The notes: generated from the letters alone by a model not told the origin. A stretch of DNA of 33,362 nucleotides from JBQTJJ01 sp052387235 (GCA_052387235.1 JBQTJJ010000052.1:1-33362), one strand, 5' to 3'. Counted from the first letter of the stretch, positions 8,055 through 16,694 are shown. Translations and numbers: made by a program.

Positions 8055-8903
8055 GTGGCCACCATCGCCCTCGTCCCGCACCGGCTCCGGCCCGAGGCCC
8101 TCGCCCTCGCGTCCCAGGCCATCACCTGGCTGGAGGAGCGGTCCCACCAGGTCCGGGTGCCGGACGAGGACGCCCGCACGGACGAGCTGCGCCGCTACAG
8201 CTGCCCGGCCGAGAAGCTGACGGTGGACCTCGACCTCGCCGTCAGCCTCGGCGGGGACGGCACCATGCTCCACACCGTCGACCTGGTGGCCGGCTCGGAC
8301 GTGCCCGTGCTCGGGGTGAACGCGGGCCGCCTCGGCTACCTCACCGAGGTCGAGCCGTCCCACCTCACCGACGGGCTGGAGCGCTTCCTGGCCGGCTCCT
8401 ACCGGGTCGAGGACCGCATGTCCCTCGAGGTGGAGGTCGGGTCGGGCGAGGCCCGCCAGGCCCACATCTGCCTCAACGAGGCCGTGCTCGAGAAGACGGT
8501 CTCCGGCCACACGATCCGCATCGACGTGGTAGTGAACGACCAGCGCTTCACCACCTGCACGGCCGACGGCCTCATCGTGTCCACGCCCACCGGGTCCACG
8601 GCCTACAACTTCTCGGCCCGCGGCCCCATCGTGTCGCCCCGGCACCGGGCCCTCATCGTCACACCGGTGTCGCCCCACAGCCTCTTCGACCGGTCGCTCG
8701 TCCTCGGGCCCGAGGAGTGGGTCCGCCTCGACGTCCTCGAGGGCCGCCCCGCCGCCCTCGTCCTCGACGGCCAGGAGCTCGGCGCGCTCCGGCCCGGCGA
8801 CAGCATCACGTGCCGGGCCGGCACCCACGACGCCCGGTTCGTCACCTTCGGCGAGCGCGACTTCCACCAGATCCTGCGGGCCAAGTTCGGGCTGGGCCGC
8901 TGA
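8055..8903 (+). CDS. nadK: NAD kinase
   Basis: A 282-residue enzyme that phosphorylates NAD+ to NADP+ with ATP or polyphosphate. It carries the diagnostic GGDGT motif (residues 66-70, in SLGGDGTMLH), the LGVNAGRLGYL loop, the conserved NEAVLEK segment (family NE/D motif), and STPTGSTAYNFSARGPIVSP, which forms the glycine-rich nucleotide site. Length is typical. GTG 8055 begins 2 nt after the tlyA stop; an in-frame CTG at 8049 overlaps that stop as CTGA and could also serve. The stop is immediately followed by the recN start. The order tlyA-nadK-recN is conserved in actinobacteria. Confidence 0.96.
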   Translation: MATIALVPHRLRPEALALASQAITWLEERSHQVRVPDEDARTDELRRYSCPAEKLTVDLDLAVSLGGDGTMLHTVDLVAGSDVPVLGVNAGRLGYLTEVEPSHLTDGLERFLAGSYRVEDRMSLEVEVGSGEARQAHICLNEAVLEKTVSGHTIRIDVVVNDQRFTTCTADGLIVSTPTGSTAYNFSARGPIVSPRHRALIVTPVSPHSLFDRSLVLGPEEWVRLDVLEGRPAALVLDGQELGALRPGDSITCRAGTHDARFVTFGERDFHQILRAKFGLGR

Positions 8904-10520
8904 GTGCTCGTCGAACTGGCCATCCGCGACCTCGGCGTGATCGCCGACCTGCGCGTCGACCTGGCGCCGGGGATGACGGCGGTCACGGGCGAGACGGGCG
9001 CCGGCAAGACCATGCTGGTCGAGGCCATCGAGCTCCTGGTGGGGGGCCGGGCCGACGGCATGCGGGTGCGCTCCGGTGCCGCCGAGGCGTGGGTGGAGGG
9101 CCGCTTCGTCGTGGGCGGCGACGAGACGGTGCTGGCCCGGGCCATCCCCGCCTCGGGTCGCTCCCGGGCGTACGTGGACGGGCGCATGGCGCCGGTGGCG
9201 GCCCTGGCCGAGGCCGGCTCCCGGCTGGTCGACCTCCACGGCCAGCACGCCCACCAGTCCCTCCTGTCCCCGGCCGCCCAGCGGGCCGCCCTCGACGCCT
9301 TCGCCGGCGTGGACCACGGGCCGCTGGTGGCGGCCCGCCTCCGGCTGCGGGAGATCGACGCCGCCCTCGCCGACCTGGGCGGCGACGAGCGGGGCCGCTC
9401 CCGGGAGGCCGAGCTGCTGGGGTTCCAGCTGGCCGAGCTGGAGTCGGCAGCACTCACCGACCCCGGCGAGGACGACGTCCTCGAGGCCGAGGAGGACCGC
9501 CTGGCCGACGTGGCCGCGTCCCGGGAGGCGGCCGCCGTCGCCGCCGCGGCCCTGGCCGGTGACGACGGGTGGAGCGACCCCCTGGACGCGGCCCTGGTGG
9601 CGGTGGCGGGGCGGCCGCCCCTCGCCGGCCTGGAGGCGCGGCTGCGGGCGCTGGCGACAGAGGCGGCCGACGTGGCCGGCGAGCTGCGGGCCGTGGCCGA
9701 GCAGCTGGAGGACGACCCGGAGCGGCTGGCGGCGGTGCGGGGCCGGCGCCGCCTGCTGCGCGACCTGCGGCGCAAGTACGGCGACACCCTGGCCGACGTG
9801 ATGGCGTTCGCCACGGGCGTGCGAGCCAGGCTCGACGCCCTGGAGCACCACGCCGAGCGGGCCCGGGAGCTGGAGCACGAGCGAGACGAGGCCCGGGCCT
9901 CGCTGCGGGCGGCCGAGGCGGTGGTGGCGCGCGACCGGCGGGCCGCCGCCCCGCGGCTGGCCGCCGCCGTCGAGGCCCACCTCCACCAGCTGGCCCTTCC
10001 GAGCGCGTCCCTCGACGTGCAGGTGGGCGCCGGCGACCCGGGGGACGACGTCGTGTTCCTCCTCGCCGCCAACCCGGGCGAGGAGCCGCTCCCGCTGGCC
10101 AGGGTGGCCTCGGGCGGTGAGCTGGCCCGCACCATGCTCGCCCTGCGCCTCGTGCTGGACGAGGAGCAGGCGCCGCCCACCCTCGTGTTCGACGAGGTCG
10201 ACGCCGGCATCGGCGGCGAGGCGGCCCTGGCCGTGGGCCGGCGCCTCGCCGCCCTCGCCGCCCGTGCCACCGGCCCCGGCGCCGGCCGCCAGGTCCTGGT
10301 GGTCACCCACCTGCCCCAGGTCGCCGCCTTCGCCGACCACCAGCTGGCCGTGCGCAAGCACGAGCAGGACGGGCGTGCCGTGGCCGGCGCCGGGCCGGTC
10401 GACGGCGAGGCCCGCATCGAGGAGCTGTCCCGGATGCTGTCGGGCCACCCCGACAGCGCAGCGGCACGCGGCCACGCCGAGGAGCTGCTGGCGGTGGCGG
10501 CACGGGACCGGGGCCGGTGA
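8904..10520 (+). CDS. recN: DNA repair protein RecN (SMC-like ATPase)
   Basis: A 538-residue SMC-family ATPase of double-strand-break repair. The N-terminal head carries Walker A GETGAGKT (residues 29-36) and the Q-loop region DLHGQHAHQSL. A central Glu/Arg/Ala-rich coiled coil spans roughly 150-370. The C-terminal head has the ABC signature ASGGELAR (~402) and Walker B LVFDEVDAGIGG (~427-438), then VVTHLPQVAAFAD. Slightly shorter than E. coli RecN, mostly in the coiled coil. The GTG start directly abuts the NAD kinase TGA and the gene ends in TGATG with steA, so it is translationally coupled on both sides. No LexA box is visible inside this operon. Confidence 0.96.
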   Translation: MLVELAIRDLGVIADLRVDLAPGMTAVTGETGAGKTMLVEAIELLVGGRADGMRVRSGAAEAWVEGRFVVGGDETVLARAIPASGRSRAYVDGRMAPVAALAEAGSRLVDLHGQHAHQSLLSPAAQRAALDAFAGVDHGPLVAARLRLREIDAALADLGGDERGRSREAELLGFQLAELESAALTDPGEDDVLEAEEDRLADVAASREAAAVAAAALAGDDGWSDPLDAALVAVAGRPPLAGLEARLRALATEAADVAGELRAVAEQLEDDPERLAAVRGRRRLLRDLRRKYGDTLADVMAFATGVRARLDALEHHAERARELEHERDEARASLRAAEAVVARDRRAAAPRLAAAVEAHLHQLALPSASLDVQVGAGDPGDDVVFLLAANPGEEPLPLARVASGGELARTMLALRLVLDEEQAPPTLVFDEVDAGIGGEAALAVGRRLAALAARATGPGAGRQVLVVTHLPQVAAFADHQLAVRKHEQDGRAVAGAGPVDGEARIEELSRMLSGHPDSAAARGHAEELLAVAARDRGR

Positions 10521-11671
10521 TGGCCCGCCGGGTGGCGCCGCCGTCCGTCACCACCGGTCCCGCGCGCGTGGGCCGGCGCACCAAGGACCTCACCAAGGTC
10601 CTGGCGCCGGGCGACATCGCCGTCATCGACCACGAGGACCTGGACCGGGTGGCGGCCGAGGCCCTGGTCCGGGCCCGGCCCGCCGCCGTCGTCAACGCCG
10701 CCGCCTCCCTGTCGGGCCGGTATCCCAACGCCGGCCCGCTGGTCATCGCGGCCGCCGGCATCCCGCTCCTCGACGGGGTGGGCAGCCACGTCCTCGACCT
10801 CCTCGCCGACGGCCAGCAGGTGCGCATCGAGGGGACCGAGATCTGGGCGGACGGCGCCATCGTGGGCAAGGGTGTGCGCCAGGACCCGGCATCGCTCCAG
10901 CACGACTACGAGGCGGCCAAGGAGACGATGGGGGAGGCGCTGCAGCGCTTCGCCGCCAACACCCTCGAGTTCCTGCGCCACGAGCACGACCTCGTGCTGG
11001 AGCCGCCGCCGCTTCCCGACCTGAAGGTGGACGTGCGGGGCCGCCACGTGCTGATCGTCGTCCGCGGCTTCGACTACCGAGAGGACCTGGCCCACCTGCG
11101 CGGCTACGTCCGGGAGATCAAGCCGGTGCTCATCGGGGTGGACGGCGGCGCCGACGCCCTGCTCGAGGCCGGCCTGCGGCCGGACGTCATCATCGGCGAC
11201 TTCGACTCGGTCTCCGACGGCGCCCTCCGGTGCGGCGCCGAGCTGGTCGTGCACTCCTACCGGGGCGGCGAGGCCCCCGGCGCGGTCCGCCTCGAGGCGC
11301 TGGGCGTCCCCTACGTGACCTTCTCGCCCACCGGCACCAGCGAGGACGCGGCCATGCTCCTCGCCTACGAGAAGGGCGCCGAGCTGCTGGTGGCGGTGGG
11401 CACCCACGTGTCGATGGTGGAGTTCCTGGACAAGGGCCGGGCCGGGATGGCGTCCACCTTCCTCACCAGGCTCAAGGTGGGCCAGCTGCTGGTGGACGCC
11501 AAGGGCGTGAGCAAGCTGTACGAGAGCCGGATCCGCAAGCGCGACCTCGTGTTCTTCCTCCTGGCCGCCATGCTGTGCTTCGTCGTCGTGGTGGTGGCCG
11601 TCTTCCCCCGGGTGTTCCTGGAGAGCTTCTGGCTGCTCATCCGGGAGGGCTGGCGCTCGGTCACGCACTGA
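10520..11671 (+). CDS. steA: SteA-like cell-separation protein (thiamine-pyrophosphokinase-like domain plus TM helix)
   Basis: A 383-residue protein. Residues ~30-200 form a Rossmann-like region (VVNAAASLSGRYPNAGPLVI, VLIVVRGFDYREDLAHLRGY). Residues ~205-330 resemble the thiamine-pyrophosphokinase catalytic fold (GVDGGADALLEAGLRPDVII then GDFDSVSDGAL). A single C-terminal membrane helix (FFLLAAMLCFVVVVVAVF, ~345-363) is followed by a short tail. This architecture and the location between recN and steB match SteA of Corynebacterium (Rv1697 in M. tuberculosis), which works with SteB in daughter-cell separation and RipC-FtsEX-controlled wall hydrolysis. ATG 10520 overlaps the recN stop by one base; an adjacent in-frame GTG at 10517 is the alternative. 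Gene identity is strong; function is carried over by homology. Confidence 0.88.
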   Translation: MARRVAPPSVTTGPARVGRRTKDLTKVLAPGDIAVIDHEDLDRVAAEALVRARPAAVVNAAASLSGRYPNAGPLVIAAAGIPLLDGVGSHVLDLLADGQQVRIEGTEIWADGAIVGKGVRQDPASLQHDYEAAKETMGEALQRFAANTLEFLRHEHDLVLEPPPLPDLKVDVRGRHVLIVVRGFDYREDLAHLRGYVREIKPVLIGVDGGADALLEAGLRPDVIIGDFDSVSDGALRCGAELVVHSYRGGEAPGAVRLEALGVPYVTFSPTGTSEDAAMLLAYEKGAELLVAVGTHVSMVEFLDKGRAGMASTFLTRLKVGQLLVDAKGVSKLYESRIRKRDLVFFLLAAMLCFVVVVVAVFPRVFLESFWLLIREGWRSVTH

Positions 11672-11684
11672 GAGCGAACCGTCC

Positions 11685-12617
11685 ATGATCAACTTCCGCT
11701 TCCATCTCGTCTCGCTCACCGCCGTCTTCCTGGCCCTTGGCATCGGCATCGCCGTGGGCGCCACCGTCGTCGACCGGGCCACGGTGGACTTCCTGGAGAC
11801 CCGCCTCGAGGGTGTGGAGGCGCGCCTCGACACCACCGACACGGAGAACGAGCAGCTCCGGGCCGAGCTGAGCAGGTGGTCGACGTTCTCCGAGCAGGCC
11901 CGGGACGAGGCGGTGGCGGGCCGGCTCGAGGGCGTGCCCGTGCTGGTGGTGGGCGTGCAGGGCATCGACCGGGAGCCGGTGGACGAGCTGCGGCGGTCCC
12001 TCGCCGCGGCGCGGGCCCAGGTCCAGGGGACGCTGTGGTTCACGTCCAAGCTGAGGCTGGAGAAGGACGAGGACGCCGACGCCCTGGCCGGCCTGCTCGA
12101 GGTGGCGCCCCGCGGCCGCGACCCGGTGCGGCGGTCGATGGTGCACCTGCTGGCGGCCGAGCTGGCCGGTCAGCAGGCCACCGGCCTCCTGGCCAAGCTG
12201 CGGGACGGCGCCTTCGTGGAGTTCGAGGCGCCGGGCGGCGGGGCCGGCGACCTGGCCTCGGTGCCGGCCGAGGGCACGCGGTTCGTGCTCGTGTCGGACG
12301 GCGGGGCCGAGGTCGGCAACGACGAGCTGGCCACCCCCTTGGCCGGGCAGCTGGCCGAGGCGGCCCGGGCCCGGGTGCTGGCGGTGGAGGCGGGGCGGGT
12401 GGCGCGGGGGGACGACCCCGCCCGGCGGGCCGTGTTCGTCGGCCCCCTGCGGGCCCAGGGCCAGGTGTCGCCGCTCCTGTCCACGGTGGACAACCTCGAG
12501 GACTTCCGGGGCCGCTTCGCCGCCGTCTACGCGCTGCGCGACATGGGCGTGTCCAAGGTGGGCCACTACGGCGTCGGACCCGGGGCGGCACGGCTGGTGC
12601 CCGAGGCGGCGCCGTGA
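11685..12617 (+). CDS. steB: SteB/MctB-like membrane protein
   Basis: A 310-residue bitopic protein. It starts MINFRFHLVSLTAVFLALGI, so one membrane helix (~8-30) anchors it. A coiled coil follows (ETRLEGVEARLDTTDTENEQ, ~35-65), then a soluble extracytoplasmic domain to the end. This is the family of Rv1698, described both as the copper-related outer-membrane-associated protein MctB and as SteB, partner of SteA in cell separation. I do not favour the copper role here, since only the family is seen and no Cys/His/Met-rich metal site is evident. Only 13 nt separate it from steA, and its TGA overlaps the murJ start as GTGA. Confidence 0.85.
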   Translation: MINFRFHLVSLTAVFLALGIGIAVGATVVDRATVDFLETRLEGVEARLDTTDTENEQLRAELSRWSTFSEQARDEAVAGRLEGVPVLVVGVQGIDREPVDELRRSLAAARAQVQGTLWFTSKLRLEKDEDADALAGLLEVAPRGRDPVRRSMVHLLAAELAGQQATGLLAKLRDGAFVEFEAPGGGAGDLASVPAEGTRFVLVSDGGAEVGNDELATPLAGQLAEAARARVLAVEAGRVARGDDPARRAVFVGPLRAQGQVSPLLSTVDNLEDFRGRFAAVYALRDMGVSKVGHYGVGPGAARLVPEAAP

Positions 12618-14287
12618 CCGTGACGCCCCGGCTGGGCTCGACGGTGGCGGTGCCGGTGGAAGGTACCGCCCCCGCCCACGCCGACGCCGACCGCGTGCCG
12701 CCGGCCGGCGTCGGCCGGGCCGCCCTCACCATCTCGGCGTGGAACGGCCTGTCGCGCCTCACCGGGTTCGTACGGGTGCTGGCGGTGGGAGCCGCCCTCG
12801 GCACCACCTTCCTCGGCAACACCTACCAGAGCGCCAACCTCGTCTCGACCCTCACCTTCGAGCTGCTGGCCGCCGGCCTTCTCTCGGCGCCCCTGGTGCC
12901 GGCCTTGGTGGCCCTGCTCGACCGGGGCCGTCCGGACGAGGCCGAGGACCTGGCCGGCACCCTCCTCGGCCTCGGCCTGGCGGGGCTGGGCACGCTGGTG
13001 GTGGTGCTGGGCCTGGCCGGCCACGGCGTGATGCGCCTCCTCACCGCCGGCGTCGACGACCCGTCCGTCCGGGCCCGGGAGGTGCAGCTCGGGGCCTTCC
13101 TGCTCTGGTTCTTCCTTCCCCAGATGCTGCTGTACGCAGCCGGGGCCGTCGCCACCGCCTTCCTGAACGCCCGGCGCCGCTTCGGCGCCGCCGCCTTCGC
13201 GCCGGTGGCCAACAACGTGGTGGTGACCGCCACCATGCTCGTCTTCGTGGCGACGACGGCCCGGTCGGAGCGGGGCCTCGACCTGGCCCTCGCCCCCCGC
13301 CTGGTGCTGGCCGTGGGCACGACGGCCGGCGTGCTGGCCATGACGGCGGTGCCGGTGATCGCGCTGGCCCGGGCCGGCGTGCGCCTGCGGCCCCGGCTCG
13401 ATCTCGGCCATCCCGGCCTCGGCGCAGTGGTGCGGGCCGGGGCGTGGGGCGCGCTCCTCCTGGCCGCCGTGCAGGTCCTCCTCGGCGCCACCCTGGTGCT
13501 GGCCAACCGGGTGGAGGGGGGTGTGGTGGCGTCGCAGATCGCGTTCACCTTCTTCCTCCTGCCGTTCGCCCTGGTGGCCCATCCGGTGCTGACCGCCCTC
13601 CACCCGGCGCTGTCCTCGTCGGCTGCCGCCGGGCGGTGGCACGACTTCGCCGCCGACCTGGGCGCCGGCCTGTCCCGCACCCTGCTGCTGGTGGTGCCGG
13701 CCGCGGCCCTTCTGGCCGCCCTCGCCGCGCCCGTCCTCGGCCTGGTGCGCTTCGGCGCCCTCGACCGTGCCGGCGCCGACCTGGTGGCGCGCGTGCTGGC
13801 CGCCTACGCCGCCGGGCTGGGCGGCTACGCCGCCTTCCAGCTGCTGGCCCGGGCCGCCACCGCCGCCGGCCTGGCCCGCCTGGCCGCCCTGGTGGGCCTG
13901 GGGGTGGCCGCCGGCGGGACCGTCCTCATGGTGGCGGGCGCGTCGGCGGCGTCGGGCGCCGACCGGGTGGTGGCCCTGGGCCTGGCCCATTCGGTGGCCA
14001 TGACGGCCGGCGCCGTCGCCCTCCTGGTCCTGCTCCGCAACCGGCTCGGCGTCGGCGTGGACGTGGTCCCGGCCGTGGCCCGGTCCGTGGTGGGCGGGAT
14101 CGTGGCCGGCGGGCTCGCAGTGGGCGCCGCCGCCATGGTGGGCGGGAGCGGCCGGGCCGGCGCCCTGGCCGACCTGGCCGTGGCCGGGCCGGCGGGCGTG
14201 GCGGGTGCCGGCGCCGCCCTGTGGCTGCTGCGGGCGCCCGAGCTGGCCGTGGTGGCCGGCCTGGCCCGCCGCGGTGTGCGGGCATGA
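12614..14287 (+). CDS. murJ: MurJ/MviN family lipid II flippase
   Basis: A 557-residue polytopic membrane protein of the MOP exporter superfamily with about 14 hydrophobic segments. Hallmarks are SAWNGLSRLTGFVRVLAVGA near the N-terminus, TTFLGNTYQSANLV, FELLAAGLLSAPLVPALV, the FLNARRRFGAAAFAPVANN motif (TM6 region) and FTFFLLPFALVAHPVLTALHP. MurJ moves lipid-linked peptidoglycan precursors to the outer leaflet. Since this copy is embedded with sugar transferases and steAB rather than the dcw cluster, it may serve another polyprenyl-linked glycan; that is inference. It starts with GTG overlapping the steB stop and ends in ATGA with the next gene. It is extremely Ala/Val/Leu-rich, as are its neighbours. 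Confidence 0.9.
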   Translation: MTVTPRLGSTVAVPVEGTAPAHADADRVPPAGVGRAALTISAWNGLSRLTGFVRVLAVGAALGTTFLGNTYQSANLVSTLTFELLAAGLLSAPLVPALVALLDRGRPDEAEDLAGTLLGLGLAGLGTLVVVLGLAGHGVMRLLTAGVDDPSVRAREVQLGAFLLWFFLPQMLLYAAGAVATAFLNARRRFGAAAFAPVANNVVVTATMLVFVATTARSERGLDLALAPRLVLAVGTTAGVLAMTAVPVIALARAGVRLRPRLDLGHPGLGAVVRAGAWGALLLAAVQVLLGATLVLANRVEGGVVASQIAFTFFLLPFALVAHPVLTALHPALSSSAAAGRWHDFAADLGAGLSRTLLLVVPAAALLAALAAPVLGLVRFGALDRAGADLVARVLAAYAAGLGGYAAFQLLARAATAAGLARLAALVGLGVAAGGTVLMVAGASAASGADRVVALGLAHSVAMTAGAVALLVLLRNRLGVGVDVVPAVARSVVGGIVAGGLAVGAAAMVGGSGRAGALADLAVAGPAGVAGAGAALWLLRAPELAVVAGLARRGVRA

Positions 14288-15090
14288 CGCCGGCGCCGGA
14301 CGGCGCGGCCGGGGACCCGGTGGTCGTGGCCCTAGTGCCGGCCAGGGACGGGGCCGGCTCCGTGGGCGCCACCGTCGCCGCCCTGGCCCTCGTGCCGGGC
14401 GTCGACGAGGTGCTGGTGATCGACGACGGCTCCACCGACGCCACCACTCGGGAGGCCCGGGCCGCCGGCGCCCGGGTCCTGCGCCTCCCGGTCAACATGG
14501 GCAAGGGCGGCGCGGTGCGGGCCGGCGTGGAGGCCACGCCCCACGCCGACGTGTACCTCCTGGTCGACGCCGACCTCGGGGACACGGCCGGTCGGGTGGG
14601 CGCGCTCCTCGTGCCCGTGCTCGGCGGGGACGCCGACATGACCATCGCGGTCCTGCCTGCGGCGGGGCGCCGTGGCGGCTTCGGGAGCGTGAAGCGCCTG
14701 GCCGCGGCCGGCATCGCCCGGGCCACGGGCGAGCAGTTCCAGCCCCGCGCCCCGCTGTCGGGGCAGCGGGCCGTGCGGGCTGCGCTCCTGCGCTCGCTGC
14801 CGCTGGCCGAGCGCTTCGGCCTGGAGACGGCACTGAGCATCGACGCGGTGCGGGCCGGCGCCCGGGTGGTGGAGCTCGACGTGGAGCTGGACCACCGCCA
14901 CACCGGCCGCTCACTGGCCGGGTTCCGCCACCGTGCGCTGCAGGGCCTGCACGTCACCCGCGCCCTGTGGCCACGGGTGACGACCCGCCGGCAGAGGGCC
15001 GGGATCGTGGTCGCCGGGTCGGGCCTGGTGGCCGGCGCGGCTGCGGGTCGTCGGCGGTGGCTCCGGCCTGGGCGGGCGGGGCGGCCCTGA
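14284..15090 (+). CDS. Family 2 glycosyltransferase
   Basis: A 268-residue GT-A fold enzyme. It opens VVALVPARDGAGSVGATVAA, has the nucleotide-binding VLVIDDGSTDATT (~42-54), NMGKGGAVRAGVE (~73-85), and the metal-binding DxD-type LLVDADLGD (~94-102). The acceptor region QFQPRAPLSGQRAVRA and ELDVELDHRHTGRSLAGFRH follow. This resembles polyprenyl-phosphate sugar transferases (dolichyl-phosphate-mannose-synthase-like) or small undecaprenyl-linked glycosyltransferases, which move a sugar from a nucleotide donor to a lipid carrier. There is no strong membrane segment except a weak one near the end (IVVAGSGLVAGAAAG). ATG 14284 overlaps the murJ stop. Its last codons lie inside a 29-bp repeat. Donor and acceptor cannot be read from sequence. 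Confidence 0.88.
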   Translation: MTPAPDGAAGDPVVVALVPARDGAGSVGATVAALALVPGVDEVLVIDDGSTDATTREARAAGARVLRLPVNMGKGGAVRAGVEATPHADVYLLVDADLGDTAGRVGALLVPVLGGDADMTIAVLPAAGRRGGFGSVKRLAAAGIARATGEQFQPRAPLSGQRAVRAALLRSLPLAERFGLETALSIDAVRAGARVVELDVELDHRHTGRSLAGFRHRALQGLHVTRALWPRVTTRRQRAGIVVAGSGLVAGAAAGRRRWLRPGRAGRP

Positions 15091-15197
15091 TGCCTCCGGC
15101 CTGGGCGGGCGGGGCGGCCCTGACCCTGGCGATGTGCAGGAGCCGGTCGGCCCCCCGCAGCCTGCCGGCTCCGGGCCGGGCGGGCGGGGCGGCCCTG
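15061..15197 (+). repeat. Three copies of a 29-bp GC-only repeat
   Basis: Copies at 15061-15089 and 15094-15122 are identical; one at 15169-15197 differs at two positions. All share the core GGGCGGGCGGGGCGGCCCTG. The first contains the end of the glycosyltransferase gene; the others fill the ~120-nt gap before the MraY-like gene. No hairpin or -10 box is apparent. Confidence 0.9.
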
Positions 15198-15211
15198 GCG
15201 GCGGTCCCCGG

Positions 15212-16057
15212 ATGACCGTGGCACTCGGCGCCCTGGCCGGCTTCGTCGCGGCCCGGGCGCTGTGGATCCTCCTGCGACCGTCGCTCGCGCAGCCCGTCCT
15301 GCTCCGCCCCAACTGGCGGGACCGGAGCGTGCCCACCGCCATCGGGTTCGTGGTGGCGCTCGCCGTGGTGATGGTGGAGGGAGCCAGGGTGGTGGCCGGC
15401 GCGGCCGGGATCGGCTCCGGCACCATCGAGCCAACCCGCGCCTCGGTGATCGTGGTGGTGGCCGGCATGGCCCTCGTCGGCCTCCTCGACGACCTGGCGG
15501 GGGCGGACGAGGCACGAGGGTTCCGCGGCCATCTGGGTGCCCTGCGGGAGGGACGGCTCACGACCGGGGGGGCGAAGCTGTTCGGTGGGCTGGCGGTGGC
15601 GGTGGTGGCGGTAGCGGTGGCGGGCGGTGGCCGGGATCCGTCCGTGCCGCGCCTGGCCGCCGATGCCGCCCTGGTGGCGCTCGCCGCCAACCTCGGGAAC
15701 CTGTTCGACCGCCGCCCCGGCCGGGTGACGAAGGTCGCCATCGCGTCCTTCGCCGCCCTGGTCCTCGCCACGGGAGCCACCCATCGCCTCGCGGCGGTGG
15801 CGGTGGTGGTGGGGGCGGCGGCTGCCCTGCTCCTCGACGACCTCCGGGAGCGGCTCATGCTGGGCGACACCGGCGCCAACGCCCTCGGCGGTGCCATCGG
15901 CCTCGGGGTGGTGGTGGGCTGCGCGCCGGCCAGCCGGACGGCGGTGCTGCTGGCGGTGGCGGCGCTCAACCTGGCCAGCGAGGTGGTCTCGTTCGGTCAA
16001 ATCATCGATGCCCTGCCGCCACTGCGGGTGGTCGACCGCTGGGGCCGGCGGGCGTAG
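15212..16057 (+). CDS. MraY/WecA-like (GT4) polyprenyl-phosphate sugar-1-phosphate transferase homologue
   Basis: A 281-residue, roughly 8-helix membrane protein. Conserved motifs of the polyprenyl-phosphate N-acetylhexosamine-1-phosphate transferase family are visible: ALVGLLDDLAGAD with the Asp pair (~91-92), the polar loop AANLGNLFDRRPGRVTK (~157-173) replacing NxxNLxDGxDG, and MLGDTGANALGGAIGLG (~216-232). The C-terminal HHH motif of true MraY is absent; the end reads IDALPPLRVVDRWGRR. Such short GT4 proteins with NLFDxRPGR occur in actinobacteria and Firmicutes near SteA-like genes (from memory). The substrate is unknown. ATG 15212 is the first methionine after the repeats; a GTG at 15134 is possible. 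Its end overlaps the convergent PAP2 gene by 56 bp. Confidence 0.8.
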   Translation: MTVALGALAGFVAARALWILLRPSLAQPVLLRPNWRDRSVPTAIGFVVALAVVMVEGARVVAGAAGIGSGTIEPTRASVIVVVAGMALVGLLDDLAGADEARGFRGHLGALREGRLTTGGAKLFGGLAVAVVAVAVAGGGRDPSVPRLAADAALVALAANLGNLFDRRPGRVTKVAIASFAALVLATGATHRLAAVAVVVGAAAALLLDDLRERLMLGDTGANALGGAIGLGVVVGCAPASRTAVLLAVAALNLASEVVSFGQIIDALPPLRVVDRWGRRA

Positions 16058-16694
16058 TCCCGAGCAGCCACGGGGCGAGGAGGATGGCGGCTGCGAGGGG
16101 ACCCGCGATCCAGGCCAGCCCCACGGCGTAGCCGGCCACCAGGTCGCTCGCCCAGTGGGCGCCGCGCAGCAGGATGGCGAAGGAGACACCGGCGCTGACC
16201 AGCACCGGAACGGTGGCTGCGGCCACTCTGGCCCGGCGCCCGAGCGGCCCGACGGCCACCAGGGCCGCCAGCATGCCGTAGACGAGGACGGCCTGGGCGG
16301 CGTGGCCGGAGGGGAAGCTCCGCGCCACGTCACCCGGCAGGTCGTACGGCTCGGGACGGTGCAGCAGCTTCTTGGTCGGCCCCACCACCATGGCCATCCC
16401 TAGGTAGCTCCCGACCAGGAGGAGCAGCGGGCCCGGCGAGCGCCGCCGCCACCAGAGGAGCCCGCCGCCGGCCAGGAGCGCCGGCACCAGGACCTCGCGC
16501 CCGCCGAGGCGGGCCAGGGGGATCACCGTGTCGCGGTTGGCGTCGGTGGCGAGGGACGCGAAGAAGTCCCGCACGGCGCCGTCCAGCGGCAGTGGCCCGC
16601 GGTGGACGGCGACGGCGAGCACGAGCGCGACGAACAGCGCCGCTGCCGACCCGGCGACCAGCAGGAGCAGCCGGGGCCGGGCGAGGAGGATCAT
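16002..16694 (-). CDS. PAP2 family membrane phosphatase
   Basis: A 230-residue, ~6-helix protein of the phosphatidic acid phosphatase type 2 superfamily. The three catalytic motifs are present: KKLLHRPEPYD (motif 1), RSFPSGHAAQAVLVY (motif 2, about residue 125) and LLRGAHWASDLVAGYAVG (motif 3 with His and Asp; the usual SR is LR). Such enzymes dephosphorylate lipid phosphates at the outer membrane face, for example undecaprenyl diphosphate recycling (BcrC type). ATG 16694 overlaps the stop of the upstream AlkP-like gene as ATGA, so the two form an operon. The 3' end runs 56 bp into the opposite MraY-like gene. A polyprenyl substrate is inferred from the neighbours. Confidence 0.9.
   Translation of the reverse strand: MILLARPRLLLLVAGSAAALFVALVLAVAVHRGPLPLDGAVRDFFASLATDANRDTVIPLARLGGREVLVPALLAGGGLLWWRRRSPGPLLLLVGSYLGMAMVVGPTKKLLHRPEPYDLPGDVARSFPSGHAAQAVLVYGMLAALVAVGPLGRRARVAAATVPVLVSAGVSFAILLRGAHWASDLVAGYAVGLAWIAGPLAAAILLAPWLLGTTPAGPSGRPPAVAAGHR

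Noticed and set aside
8603..12049. Minus-strand open frame of more than 1,100 codons opposite recN-steA
   Set aside because: It lies opposite genes with clear conserved motifs; its product is low-complexity Ser/Arg/Ala typical of the antisense of GC-rich coding DNA.
11685..12617. Copper transporter annotation for the SteB/MctB homologue
   Set aside because: Only family resemblance supports it; no metal-binding pattern is visible and the steA neighbour favours the cell-separation role.
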